Source: Oscillospiraceae bacterium
GTDB lineage: Bacteria > Bacillota > Clostridia > Oscillospirales > Ruminococcaceae
Reading direction: 5' to 3'
DNA: 43,342 nucleotides
Assembly (NCBI GenBank): GCA_900768125.1
Contig: CAAGBS010000046.1
Location: 1 to 43,342 of the forward strand
Shown here: positions 32,690 through 39,905 of the stretch, one piece after another
How positions within the stretch are numbered: position 1 is the first letter of the stretch
Layout: every line of letters begins with the position of its first letter
Made by a program: the position numbers and the translations under genes
The notes under the pieces: generated by a model
Databases searched by the model: none
Seen by the model: only the letters and a program-made list of their open reading frames with translations
Told to the model about the DNA's origin: nothing

Positions 32690-32718
32690 ATTCTTTAGGT
32701 CGCCTCAAAAAACCGGGA

Positions 32719-32890
32719 CACGAGCAGATTTCATACATGACTTATATCAGATGCTAGGCACCAAATCGCAGCGTTTTCCGCCGCAGGCGGATAATGCGTT
32801 TACTTGATGTATTTCAAGATTTGGTAACGACGCAGATGATGAATAAGGAGCGTAGCGACGTTTCTTGGTAAGTCATAGAAATCTGCCGTG
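32719..32890. repeat. Fold-back element with terminal inverted repeats (MITE-like)
   Basis: The ends match as inverted repeats over about 21 positions: CACG-A-GCAGATTTC-ATAC-ATGACTTA on the left (32719-32744) and TAAGTCAT-A-GAAATCTGC-CGTG on the right (32869-32890). Inside are a second pair, ACCAAATC (32759-32766) and GATTTGGT (about 32817-32824), and a CCGCC/GGCGG hairpin. There is no open reading frame. It ends 28 bp before the spoIIIAA promoter. It could be a small non-autonomous transposon or a structured leader; no target-site duplication is evident. Confidence 0.6.
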
Positions 32891-32917
32891 AAGGAGGGTT
32901 TTAGAGGTGACCTTTTG

Positions 32918-32946
32918 TCATAATCCGGACATGCCGGGAATAGACT
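32918..32946 (+). promoter_or_regulatory. Candidate sigma-E promoter of the spoIIIA operon
   Basis: TCATAAT (32918-32924), 14-bp spacer and AATAGACT (32939-32946) resemble the mother-cell sigma-E pattern (TCATATT, then CATACAAT), 27 bp before spoIIIAA. The -10 match is only 5 of 8, so the call leans on the known sigma-E control of spoIIIA in Bacillus. Confidence 0.5.
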
Positions 32947-32973
32947 TGTACAAATGAAACGGGGGAATGAAAA

Positions 32974-33822
32974 ATGATAGCCGCTAAAAACATCAGGACT
33001 GTCCCGCTGCGGTCTGCCGCGAACAAAATAACCCTCCCGCACGGGAACATATCCGAGATACGCCTGCGCACCGGAAGAAGCGCCTGCGCGGTCATGGCTG
33101 ACGGAAGACTTGTGAAATGCTCCGCGCCGTTCAGCCGGCATGATATCGCGGAATGCTTCCTGGAACTCTGCCGCAGCTCCGTGCACAGCTTCGCACGGGA
33201 GATATCCGAGGGCTACATCACCCTGCCGGGAGGTCACCGGGTGGGATTCTGCGGCACTGCGGTGGAACATGGCGGGAGGCTCTCGACCCTGAAAGATATC
33301 TCATCGCTGAATATCCGCTTCGCCCGGGAGGTGCTCGGCTGCGCCGGAGAACTCTGCGACCAGGCATTCCGGGACGGGCTGTGCTCGCTGGTCGTCTGCG
33401 GGAAGCCGCTCTCAGGGAAAACCACCGTGCTCCGGGACATGGCGCGTATCCTCGGGGATTCCCACCGGGTCGCCGTGGTGGATACGCGCGGGGAAATTTC
33501 CGGCGTGTGCGACGGAGTCCCCGCTCTGGACATCGGCGAAAACACGGACGTGCTGAACGGCTATTCGAGAGCGGAGGGCATCATGTGCGCGCTGCGTTCG
33601 CTCAGCCCGGAAGTCATCATCTGCGACGAAATAGGCGGCGACGCGGAGGAGATACGCCAGTGCATGAACTGCGGCGTAAAGCTTGTGGTGTCCGCCCACG
33701 CGGGGAGCATTCCCGAACTGCTCCGCCGCCCGGCGCTCAGCGGACTGCTCCCGCTGTTCGACAAAGCGGCTCTGCTGGAGGACCGCGGGCGGCTGGCTGA
33801 ACTTTCGGAGATACGGATATGA
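32974..33822 (+). CDS. spoIIIAA: Stage III sporulation protein AA (secretion-type ATPase)
   Basis: A 282-residue ATPase related to type II/IV secretion motors. Walker A is CGKPLSGKTTVLRDMAR, followed by VAVVDTRGEISGV (Asp box) and the Walker B-like LSPEVIICDEIGGDAEE, then VKLVVSAHAGS. The N-terminal third is the family-specific segment EIRLRTGRSACAVM and SFAREISEGYITLPGGHRVGFCG. In Bacillus it works in the mother cell with the SpoIIIA membrane proteins and SpoIIQ to keep the engulfed forespore active. It heads the eight-gene operon and overlaps spoIIIAB by four bases (ATGA). Confidence 0.97.
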   Translation: MIAAKNIRTVPLRSAANKITLPHGNISEIRLRTGRSACAVMADGRLVKCSAPFSRHDIAECFLELCRSSVHSFAREISEGYITLPGGHRVGFCGTAVEHGGRLSTLKDISSLNIRFAREVLGCAGELCDQAFRDGLCSLVVCGKPLSGKTTVLRDMARILGDSHRVAVVDTRGEISGVCDGVPALDIGENTDVLNGYSRAEGIMCALRSLSPEVIICDEIGGDAEEIRQCMNCGVKLVVSAHAGSIPELLRRPALSGLLPLFDKAALLEDRGRLAELSEIRI

Positions 33823-34307
33823 GACTTGCAGCGGGTATCCTGATATTTCTGATATGCTCTGCGTGGGGATTCCGCAGCAGCCTTGCGCTGAAGCGGAGGT
33901 GCGTTCTGCTGGGTGAACTCAGAATGATGGTGGAGCAGTACTCCATCGAAATAGCCTGCACCGCCCCGACATTGCCGGAGCTTGCGCGGCACAGCCAGGG
34001 GCAGTTCGGAAGAATACTGTGCGAAGCCGCCGGAAAAACCTCCGATATACGCGGCGCATGGAATGCGGCGGTCGATGAACTCAGCAGGCTCACGGAGTGC
34101 GGCACGGAGGAATCGGCGCTCCTGCGGGAACTGGGCAGGGAACTGGGCACCTGCCCCGCTGAAAGCCAGCTGTCCATTCTGAAACTGTATTCCGCGCGGC
34201 TGGAGCAGCTGTATTCCGCCGCGGAAAAGGACTCCCAGCAGCGCGGGAAGCTCTACCGCTCCGGCGGAGTGCTCGCGGGGCTTGGCGCGGCAGTCATGCT
34301 GCTGTGA
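33819..34307 (+). CDS. spoIIIAB: Stage III sporulation protein AB
   Basis: A 162-residue protein resembling GspF-type platform proteins of secretion systems. It has an N-terminal membrane anchor (AAGILIFLICSAWGFRSSLA), an amphipathic helical middle (RRCVLLGELRMMVEQYSIEI) and a C-terminal helix (YRSGGVLAGLGAAVMLL). The start overlaps the spoIIIAA stop. Length is close to the 171 residues of the Bacillus protein. Confidence 0.95.
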   Translation: MRLAAGILIFLICSAWGFRSSLALKRRCVLLGELRMMVEQYSIEIACTAPTLPELARHSQGQFGRILCEAAGKTSDIRGAWNAAVDELSRLTECGTEESALLRELGRELGTCPAESQLSILKLYSARLEQLYSAAEKDSQQRGKLYRSGGVLAGLGAAVMLL

Positions 34308-34323
34308 AAAAGAAAGGCGTGCG

Positions 34324-34521
34324 ATGGAACTTGACCTGATATTCAAAATCGCGGCGGTGGGTATAATAGTCGCCGTGCTGAATCAGATACTCAAAAAGAC
34401 CGACCATGACGAGCAGGCGATGATGCTGACAGTAGCGGGGCTGGTGATAGTCCTGATGATGCTTATTCCGGCTATAGACGAACTTTTCGGGACGATACGG
34501 TCGGTTTTCGGGCTGTGGTAG
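34324..34521 (+). CDS. spoIIIAC: Stage III sporulation protein AC
   Basis: A 65-residue membrane protein with two helices: DLIFKIAAVGIIVAVLNQIL and MMLTVAGLVIVLMMLIPAI, joined by KKTDHDEQA, the conserved SpoIIIAC loop. I chose the ATG at 34324, giving the family length of about 65-68 residues; the longer frame from 34282 overlaps spoIIIAB and adds a Cys-rich nonsense leader. Confidence 0.95.
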   Translation: MELDLIFKIAAVGIIVAVLNQILKKTDHDEQAMMLTVAGLVIVLMMLIPAIDELFGTIRSVFGLW

Positions 34522-34530
34522 GGTGACGGT

Positions 34531-34920
34531 ATGGATATAACCTCGCTTGTGGGCGTTGCCGTGCTGTCGGCGGTGCTATGCCTTATCGTAAGGCAGTACA
34601 AGCCGGAGATGGCGCTCGGGATAAGCATAGCCTGCGGAGTGCTGATAATGGGCGCGGTCATAGCCATGCTCACACCGTCCGTGGAACTAATCTCACAGCT
34701 TACCGGCTCTGCAGGGCTGGACGGCGGCTACTCCCGAACGCTTTTCAAGGCGCTGGCGGTGTGCTACATAACGCAGCTCGGCTCGGACTGCTGCCGCGAC
34801 GCCGGGGAATCCGCCATCGCCGGGAAGATAGAACTAGCCGGGAAAGCCGCCGTTGTGGTCATCTCGCTCCCGGTATTCTCAGCGCTGGCGGAGATAGTCA
34901 CCGGGCTTCTGGGGCAATAA
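34531..34920 (+). CDS. spoIIIAD: Stage III sporulation protein AD
   Basis: A 129-residue protein with about four membrane helices (SLVGVAVLSAVLCLIVRQYK, ALGISIACGVLIMGAVIAML, then TLFKALAVCYITQLGSDCCR and AAVVVISLPVFSALAEIVTG). The segment YKPEMALGISIACG and the CRDAGE motif are typical. It lies 9 bp after spoIIIAC and is close to the Bacillus length of 133. Confidence 0.95.
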   Translation: MDITSLVGVAVLSAVLCLIVRQYKPEMALGISIACGVLIMGAVIAMLTPSVELISQLTGSAGLDGGYSRTLFKALAVCYITQLGSDCCRDAGESAIAGKIELAGKAAVVVISLPVFSALAEIVTGLLGQ

Positions 34921-34936
34921 CTGGAAAGGACGAAAA

Positions 34937-36058
34937 ATGCAGAGGATACTTCTCACCGCGGCAAAGCTGCTGGTGATAATCGCTGCGGCTGTTCTTCTCT
35001 GCGGGAGCGCTTCCGCAGAATCGGGGCAGTTCGGAGATTTAAACAGCGCCGTTTCCAACGCAGTCCCGCCGGAAGCCTCAGAAATACTGGAGGGCAGCGG
35101 GGTCACCCCCGAAAACGGAGCAGCTTCCCTGTCGTTCGGCGGGGCGATGGAACTTATCGGAGGCATGGTAAAGGACAAGCTTGCCGAACCGGTAAGGCTG
35201 TTCGCGGCGCTGTGCGGAGTATCGCTGCTGTGCGCGCTTTCCCGCAGTGCTGCGGACGGTGCGGGCGGGAATATGTCCGGGGTATTCTCCGCCGTGGGAG
35301 TGCTAGCCGGCGCGGGAATGACCACTGCGGCGATATCCGGCGCGCTGACCGACACGCTGAATGTGCTCTCAGCCGCCTCGGAATTTATGCTGATATTCGT
35401 GCCTGCGTTCGCCGGGATAATCGCGGCGATGGGGAAAGTCACAGCCGCGTCAGCCGCGAACACCGTTATTCTTGCGGCGGCGCAATTCTTCTCGCAGACA
35501 GCGGTGAATTTCCTGACCCCGGTATGCGGGACTGTAATGGGGCTTTCCGTCACCGGAGCAGTCCACCCTGAGATGAACACGGACAAGCTGGGGGAACTCA
35601 TCAGGAAAGCGGCGGTCTGGGGGCTGTCGCTGCTGATGACCGTATTCATGAGCGTGCTGTCAGCGCAGACTTTTGTGACAAACTCCGCTGACAATGTGCT
35701 GATACGCACGGCGAAGTTCGCGGTGTCGAGCGGCGTTCCCATCGTCGGCGGGACTATCTCGGACGCGGTGAACACTGTCCACGCCAGCCTGTCGCTGATT
35801 CACAGCTCGATAGGGACTTACGGGATAATCGCGGGCGCTGTGATACTCCTCCCCAGCCTGATATCGGTCGTCTGCTACAGATTCGCGCTGATGGCGGCGG
35901 AGGCGGTCAGCGACGTTTTCGGCATCGGGGAGCTTTCATCGCTGTACCGCGCGTGCGGGGCGGTGATGTCCATTATCATGGCGGTGATAGTATGCTTTTT
36001 GCTGCTCAACACCATTTCGGCGGTGATAATGCTCGCGGCAGGAAGCAGCGCGGCGTAA
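34937..36058 (+). CDS. spoIIIAE: Stage III sporulation protein AE
   Basis: A 373-residue membrane protein with an N-terminal signal peptide (RILLTAAKLLVIIAAAVLLC ending GSASA), an exported stretch to about residue 60, and seven or eight membrane helices. Conserved segments include EFMLIFVPAFAGIIAAMGKV, AANTVILAAAQFF and GTMISDAVNT-like FAVSSGVPIVGGTISDAVNT. It is the largest membrane component of the SpoIIIA complex. GGAAAGGA lies upstream of the ATG. Confidence 0.95.
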   Translation: MQRILLTAAKLLVIIAAAVLLCGSASAESGQFGDLNSAVSNAVPPEASEILEGSGVTPENGAASLSFGGAMELIGGMVKDKLAEPVRLFAALCGVSLLCALSRSAADGAGGNMSGVFSAVGVLAGAGMTTAAISGALTDTLNVLSAASEFMLIFVPAFAGIIAAMGKVTAASAANTVILAAAQFFSQTAVNFLTPVCGTVMGLSVTGAVHPEMNTDKLGELIRKAAVWGLSLLMTVFMSVLSAQTFVTNSADNVLIRTAKFAVSSGVPIVGGTISDAVNTVHASLSLIHSSIGTYGIIAGAVILLPSLISVVCYRFALMAAEAVSDVFGIGELSSLYRACGAVMSIIMAVIVCFLLLNTISAVIMLAAGSSAA

Positions 36059-36068
36059 GGAGGGCGGC

Positions 36069-36536
36069 ATGCAGTTCCTTTCAACAGTGTGCATGGCGGC
36101 GATAGCTTCGGCGCTGTTCCGAATGCTTATCCCGGAAAACAAGTACGCGAAGCAGATATCCCTGCTGATGGCGGGACTGTTTATCCTCGCGGGTGTGAAC
36201 GCAGTCCGGGGCGCGGACATCGTATTTGACGCCGGGCAGTACAGCTGCGAGGACAGCGCGGACTACATAGGCTTTTCCGGCGACATAAACCGGGAATTAC
36301 AGAAAAAGATATGCACTGAAATGTCGGACAAGGTGTATTCCCTGCTGAACGAGCATGGAATTTGTCCCGAGGAAGTTCACATTGCCGTTAATATTTCAGG
36401 ATTGTACAGCATATCTATTACACAGGTGGAGCTTGTATTCAGCAGCGGGCAGCGCTCGGCGGCAGAAGCTGCGGAGAAGCTGCTCGCGCGGGAGCTTCCG
36501 GAGGAGATACGGGTAACATCGGTCATAAAGGAGTGA
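36069..36536 (+). CDS. spoIIIAF: Stage III sporulation protein AF
   Basis: A 155-residue protein with two N-terminal membrane helices (FLSTVCMAAIASALFRMLIP and ISLLMAGLFILAGVNAV) and a soluble C-terminal ring-building domain (about 85-150, SDKVYSLLNEHGICPEEVHI to ELPEEIRVTSVIKE). It is shorter than the Bacillus protein (206). AAGGAGGG precedes the ATG. Confidence 0.92.
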   Translation: MQFLSTVCMAAIASALFRMLIPENKYAKQISLLMAGLFILAGVNAVRGADIVFDAGQYSCEDSADYIGFSGDINRELQKKICTEMSDKVYSLLNEHGICPEEVHIAVNISGLYSISITQVELVFSSGQRSAAEAAEKLLARELPEEIRVTSVIKE

Positions 36537-36540
36537 TGAC

Positions 36541-37053
36541 ATGGAGCGGCTGACAGAGCGCTTCGGAGGAATACTTGGCAGGCTCGGGAGCGGAAATTGG
36601 CGCAGGTTCGTCATCATCGCCGGTATAACAGCGATAGCGCTGCTGTTCCTCAGCACGGTGATACCCGGGCGCAGCCAGCAGCAGGAAACGGGAAGCTTCT
36701 CCGAGGACGCGTCCGCACTGGAAGCGGAACTTGAAAAGCGGCTCACGGACATCATCTCGCAGATAGACGGCGTTACCTCTGTGCAGGTGATGGTGACCCT
36801 CGACCGCACCAGCGAACGCGTGTTCGCAGAAGAGGTCAAGTCCAGCAGTTCCGGCGACTCGCTAAGTTCCGAGAACAGCCCGGCGCTCTCCGGCTCGAAG
36901 GACCCGCTTGAAAAGAGCGTGATACTTCCGAGGGTGCGCGGGGTCGCGGTGGTATGCGGCGGCGCGGAGAACATACTGGTGCGCGAGAAGGTGGTGAATA
37001 CTGCCGCGCGGGTGCTGGATATCGGCGTATCTCAGGTTTACGTCACGAACTGA
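36541..37053 (+). CDS. spoIIIAG: Stage III sporulation protein AG
   Basis: A 170-residue protein with one membrane helix (RRFVIIAGITAIALLFLSTV) and an extracytoplasmic ring-building domain: LEAELEKRLTDIISQIDGVT, SVQVMVTLDRTSERVFAEEV, then VRGVAVVCGGAENILVREKV and VLDIGVSQVYV. In Bacillus SpoIIIAG forms the large ring of the feeding tube between mother cell and forespore. The Ser-rich loop between the two halves matches the wing that separates the beta strands. Confidence 0.94.
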   Translation: MERLTERFGGILGRLGSGNWRRFVIIAGITAIALLFLSTVIPGRSQQQETGSFSEDASALEAELEKRLTDIISQIDGVTSVQVMVTLDRTSERVFAEEVKSSSSGDSLSSENSPALSGSKDPLEKSVILPRVRGVAVVCGGAENILVREKVVNTAARVLDIGVSQVYVTN

Positions 37054-37072
37054 TAAGAAAGGAAGCAAGGTC

Positions 37073-37624
37073 ATGAAGCGTTTGAATGTAATTTTAGGGA
37101 AGAAACAGCTTGTCGCAGCGGGGCTTACCGTACTGCTCGGCACGGCGGTCGCGGTGAACTTCATCTATTCCGGCGGCAAGGACAAGAAACTCACCGAGCC
37201 GTCCGCAGAGGTATCCGGCACATACGGCGAGGCTGACCTCGTAAGCATGGATAAGTCCGGCGAAGCGGCGGACAGTTCGGCGTACTTCGCGCAGGCAAGG
37301 CTGGATAAGCAGACCAGCCGCGAAGAAGCCGCGGAAGTGCTCCAGAGCATGTACCAGGGCGGCGATCTCACGAAAGACGAACTTGCTGCGGTGGAAGTGG
37401 ACGCAGTTAAGATGGGCGGCTACATCGAAAGCGAGAACAAGATAGAGAGCATGCTGAAAGCCCAGGGCTTTGAGGACGCGCTGTGCTACCTCAGCGACGG
37501 CAGCGCGAACATCATAGTAAAGACCCCCGGGCTTGACGCGGCGGGTGCTGCAAAGATAAAGAGCACGCTGCTTTCAGAAGCGGATTTCACCAACGACCAG
37601 ATAACCATTGTCGAAGTCAACTGA
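37073..37624 (+). CDS. spoIIIAH: Stage III sporulation protein AH
   Basis: A 183-residue protein with one membrane helix (KKQLVAAGLTVLLGTAVAVN) and a YscJ/FliF-like domain: SAYFAQARLDKQTSREEAAE, then AVEVDAVKMGGYIESENKIE, GFEDALCYLSDGSANIIVKT and ITIVEVN at the end. SpoIIIAH meets forespore SpoIIQ across the intermembrane space. It is the last gene of the operon, followed by a terminator; GAAAGGA lies upstream of the ATG. Confidence 0.95.
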   Translation: MKRLNVILGKKQLVAAGLTVLLGTAVAVNFIYSGGKDKKLTEPSAEVSGTYGEADLVSMDKSGEAADSSAYFAQARLDKQTSREEAAEVLQSMYQGGDLTKDELAAVEVDAVKMGGYIESENKIESMLKAQGFEDALCYLSDGSANIIVKTPGLDAAGAAKIKSTLLSEADFTNDQITIVEVN

Positions 37625-37632
37625 TAATACTG

Positions 37633-37661
37633 AAACGCTCTCCCCCACCCGGAGGGCGTTT
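37633..37661 (+). terminator. Terminator of the spoIIIA operon
   Basis: AAACGCTCTCC/GGAGGGCGTTT forms an 11-bp stem with one G-U pair and a seven-base loop, followed by AGTTTTC. Confidence 0.8.
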
Positions 37662-37678
37662 AGTTTTCAATAAAATTT

Positions 37679-37703
37679 GGAGCAGGACTGAAAATCCTGC
37701 TCC
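37679..37703 (-). terminator. Terminator of the CMD-cupin gene
   Basis: GGAGCAGGA/TCCTGCTCC is a perfect 9-bp stem, followed on the minus strand by AAATTTTATT, 27 bp after the stop codon at 37731. Confidence 0.8.
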
Positions 37704-37730
37704 GGGGAGGTATGATAATTGTAAGGTATC

Positions 37731-38477
37731 TTATTCAGCCGCTTCAACTGCGGAATACTGCTCGTCAGTTACCGGCTCATGCCACTCGTTCGAGCATTTC
37801 TCGCCGGGAACTTCTACCGCAAGGTGAGAGAACCAGCTTCCGGAAGCCGCGCCGTGCCAGTGCTTCACATTCGCTGGGATAGTCACGACCGTGCCGGGAG
37901 TGAGCTTCTGAGCGGGCTTTTCCCACTCCTGATACCAGCCCTCGCCGTCAACGCACACCAGTATCTGACCGCCGCCCTTATCAGCATGGTGGGTGTGCCA
38001 GTTGTTGCGGCAGCCTGGCTCGAAAGTCACGTTTGCGATGAATACGGTCTGCTTCGGGTCGGTCAGCGGCTTCAGGTAGGAATTGCCGGTGAAGTACTTC
38101 GCATACGCAGTGTTAGGCTCGCCCTGTCCGAAGAATCCGCCGTGCTGTTCTTCGATGTCGTCGGCGTAGACTTCCTTTGCCTGGCGAAACGCAGCCCAAG
38201 CGTTCGGCCAGCCTACGTAAAATGCGATATGGGTCAGTATCTCAGCCATCTCCGTGCGGGTCACGCCGTTCTTTCTCGCTTCTTTGAGATGAAAGGTCAG
38301 CGAACTATCGGTTATTCCCTTTCCGATGAGCGCCGATACAGTCACCACTGAGCGCAGCTTTAAGCTGAGCTTGTCCTCTCTCGACCAGACCTCGCCAAAA
38401 AGTATATCATCGTTGAGGTGTGCAAATTCCGGTGCGAACTCTCCCAGAGAGTCATGACCTGCAGTCTGCTTTACCAT
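37731..38477 (-). CDS. Carboxymuconolactone decarboxylase-like domain fused to a cupin
   Basis: A 248-residue two-domain protein. Residues 1-110 are AhpD/CMD-like: EFAHLNDDILFGEVWSREDK and LSLKLRSVVTVSALIGKGI, then LTFHLKEARKNGVTRTEMAE and ILTHIAFYVGWPNAW. The redox CxxC of AhpD is absent. Residues 135-245 are a cupin with metal-binding motif 1 NNWHTHHADKGGGQILVCVDG (G-H-H---E type) and motif 2 VTIPANVKHWHGA. The ATG at 38477 has AAGGAG eight bases upstream; a GTG three codons earlier is the alternative. Such fusions are common near aldo-keto reductases and oxidoreductases, but here the gene is alone behind a consensus promoter. Confidence 0.9.
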   Translation of the reverse strand: MVKQTAGHDSLGEFAPEFAHLNDDILFGEVWSREDKLSLKLRSVVTVSALIGKGITDSSLTFHLKEARKNGVTRTEMAEILTHIAFYVGWPNAWAAFRQAKEVYADDIEEQHGGFFGQGEPNTAYAKYFTGNSYLKPLTDPKQTVFIANVTFEPGCRNNWHTHHADKGGGQILVCVDGEGWYQEWEKPAQKLTPGTVVTIPANVKHWHGAASGSWFSHLAVEVPGEKCSNEWHEPVTDEQYSAVEAAE

Positions 38478-38508
38478 GAAGATCACTCCTTATTTATTTT
38501 CTGATTAG

Positions 38509-38537
38509 ATTATATCGCATTCCGGCTGCAATGTCAA
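38509..38537 (-). promoter_or_regulatory. Consensus sigma-A promoter of the CMD-cupin gene
   Basis: Perfect TTGACA (38537-38532), 17-bp spacer, perfect TATAAT (38514-38509) on the minus strand. Confidence 0.85.
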
Positions 38538-38584
38538 ATACTTATAGTGCATTATTCAATATGCCTGCAAAGCATAGCAAACGT

Positions 38585-39859
38585 TCATTCCATGATAACG
38601 TCCACGCTGAGCTTTTTGCAGATATGCTCCAGTATTTCCCGCTTGCGCACTTCTGGGATAACCATGGAGATTTTTCCGCCGACCTCCTGGATATGCCGCA
38701 AAAGCGCAGTCCCAAGCCCCAGAAGCTGAAAATCTCCGTCAATATACAGATTTTTGATAAGCCCGGATTCCACCGAAGCAAATCCGCAGAATTTACTGCT
38801 GACGACAGTGTAAAATTCCGCGCCTGTCGAATATGAGCGTTCCAGCCGTTCGGTTATCTCGCGTTCCTCGCGCCTGAGCATTTCCCGGTGCTCCTGCTCG
38901 GTGAACTTATAGTTGCGTGAGCGCGCCATATTTGCCTGCAACGCCATGTCAAGAAGCGGCTGCAATTCTCCGGAGTACTTTCCGAAGCGTATCTCATGCC
39001 CCATAGCCGCAAGCAGCTCGGAATCCGGGTTGCTGTTCTGGTTGTCTACTCCGAAAAACAGAAAATGGTCAGTATTCTTCCCGGCTTGCGGGACAGTCCC
39101 CGGGAAGCTCCCTACCACCCTGAATTTACGCTTTTTGAAGTAGTACATCTTGCTTTCGCAGCAGAACAGCGGCGAGCGCCAGCCGTATCTGCAGAATTCC
39201 GCGTTTTTAAGCTGACTGATATCAACGCTTTCGGGCGGTTCATCGTAAACGCCGTCAAACAGCCGGAATACCGCCCAGTAGTCCCCTATCTCCGGCACAA
39301 CGGCACTCTGCCAGGAAGCATAGCACTTCACTTTCTGCATAAGCACATATTTCCCATCGCAGTCCCGGAACTCCCCGGCAGACATGGTGCGGATATTCGA
39401 TCTTGTGAATGGCTTTCCGGCAGTCTGCAGCTGAACAGCTATAATATCTCCGTCGTTGAATATTTGTTCAATATTGACATCTGGTTTTATCCTCTTTCTT
39501 GCCGGCTGCGGAGACAGAAGCTGCTCCCGTAGCTTCGCAAGCACCTTATCACGCTGCTTGAGGCCAGATTTACCGGATTCCCTCCACACGTCAAGCCCGA
39601 ATCCAGAATCTATCATCTTCACAGCGCGGCAGCGGACATCATCGGTCAATATTCCCTTTTTCCACATAAAATCAGCCAACGAGTAGAAATAACTGCTCCA
39701 TTCTTCCTCGTCAGACTCATCACAGATATTTTCCCGTACATACCTGTCAAGGCGCTCCAGCCCTTCCTCCGCGTCATATCGCCAGAAAACGCAGGTGTAT
39801 TCAATTCTGAGATCCTGTGCCACATCGTTTCCGTATAATCCGGCGCTCCATGTCCCCAT
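38585..39859 (-). CDS. DUF4259-like protein with C-terminal GNAT-like segment
   Basis: A 424-residue soluble protein. The N terminus, MGTWSAGLYGNDVAQDLR, is the DUF4259 opening (MGTWG-G-F-ND-A-D), followed by a helical region to about residue 130. A middle region (150-300) with many aromatic residues and Cys is not recognised. The C terminus holds FCGFASVESGLIKNLYIDGD and QLLGLGTALLRHIQ, which matches the acetyl-CoA pyrophosphate loop (Q-xxGxG) of GNAT acetyltransferases, although the domain seems short. AAGGAG precedes the ATG. The gene follows the transglutaminase-like gene and its hairpin with no clear promoter. Function unknown. Confidence 0.7.
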   Translation of the reverse strand: MGTWSAGLYGNDVAQDLRIEYTCVFWRYDAEEGLERLDRYVRENICDESDEEEWSSYFYSLADFMWKKGILTDDVRCRAVKMIDSGFGLDVWRESGKSGLKQRDKVLAKLREQLLSPQPARKRIKPDVNIEQIFNDGDIIAVQLQTAGKPFTRSNIRTMSAGEFRDCDGKYVLMQKVKCYASWQSAVVPEIGDYWAVFRLFDGVYDEPPESVDISQLKNAEFCRYGWRSPLFCCESKMYYFKKRKFRVVGSFPGTVPQAGKNTDHFLFFGVDNQNSNPDSELLAAMGHEIRFGKYSGELQPLLDMALQANMARSRNYKFTEQEHREMLRREEREITERLERSYSTGAEFYTVVSSKFCGFASVESGLIKNLYIDGDFQLLGLGTALLRHIQEVGGKISMVIPEVRKREILEHICKKLSVDVIME

Positions 39860-39874
39860 AATTGCTCCTTTCGA

Positions 39875-39904
39875 AAAACGGTGACTTATCCAAGCCCCCG
39901 TTTT
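39875..39904 (-). terminator. Hairpin after the transglutaminase-like gene
   Basis: AAAACGG and CCGTTTT pair across 16 bases right after the stop at 39906, followed on the minus strand by TTCG. It overlaps the region just before the ribosome binding site of the next gene, so it may only partly terminate. Confidence 0.5.
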
Positions 39905-39905
39905 G

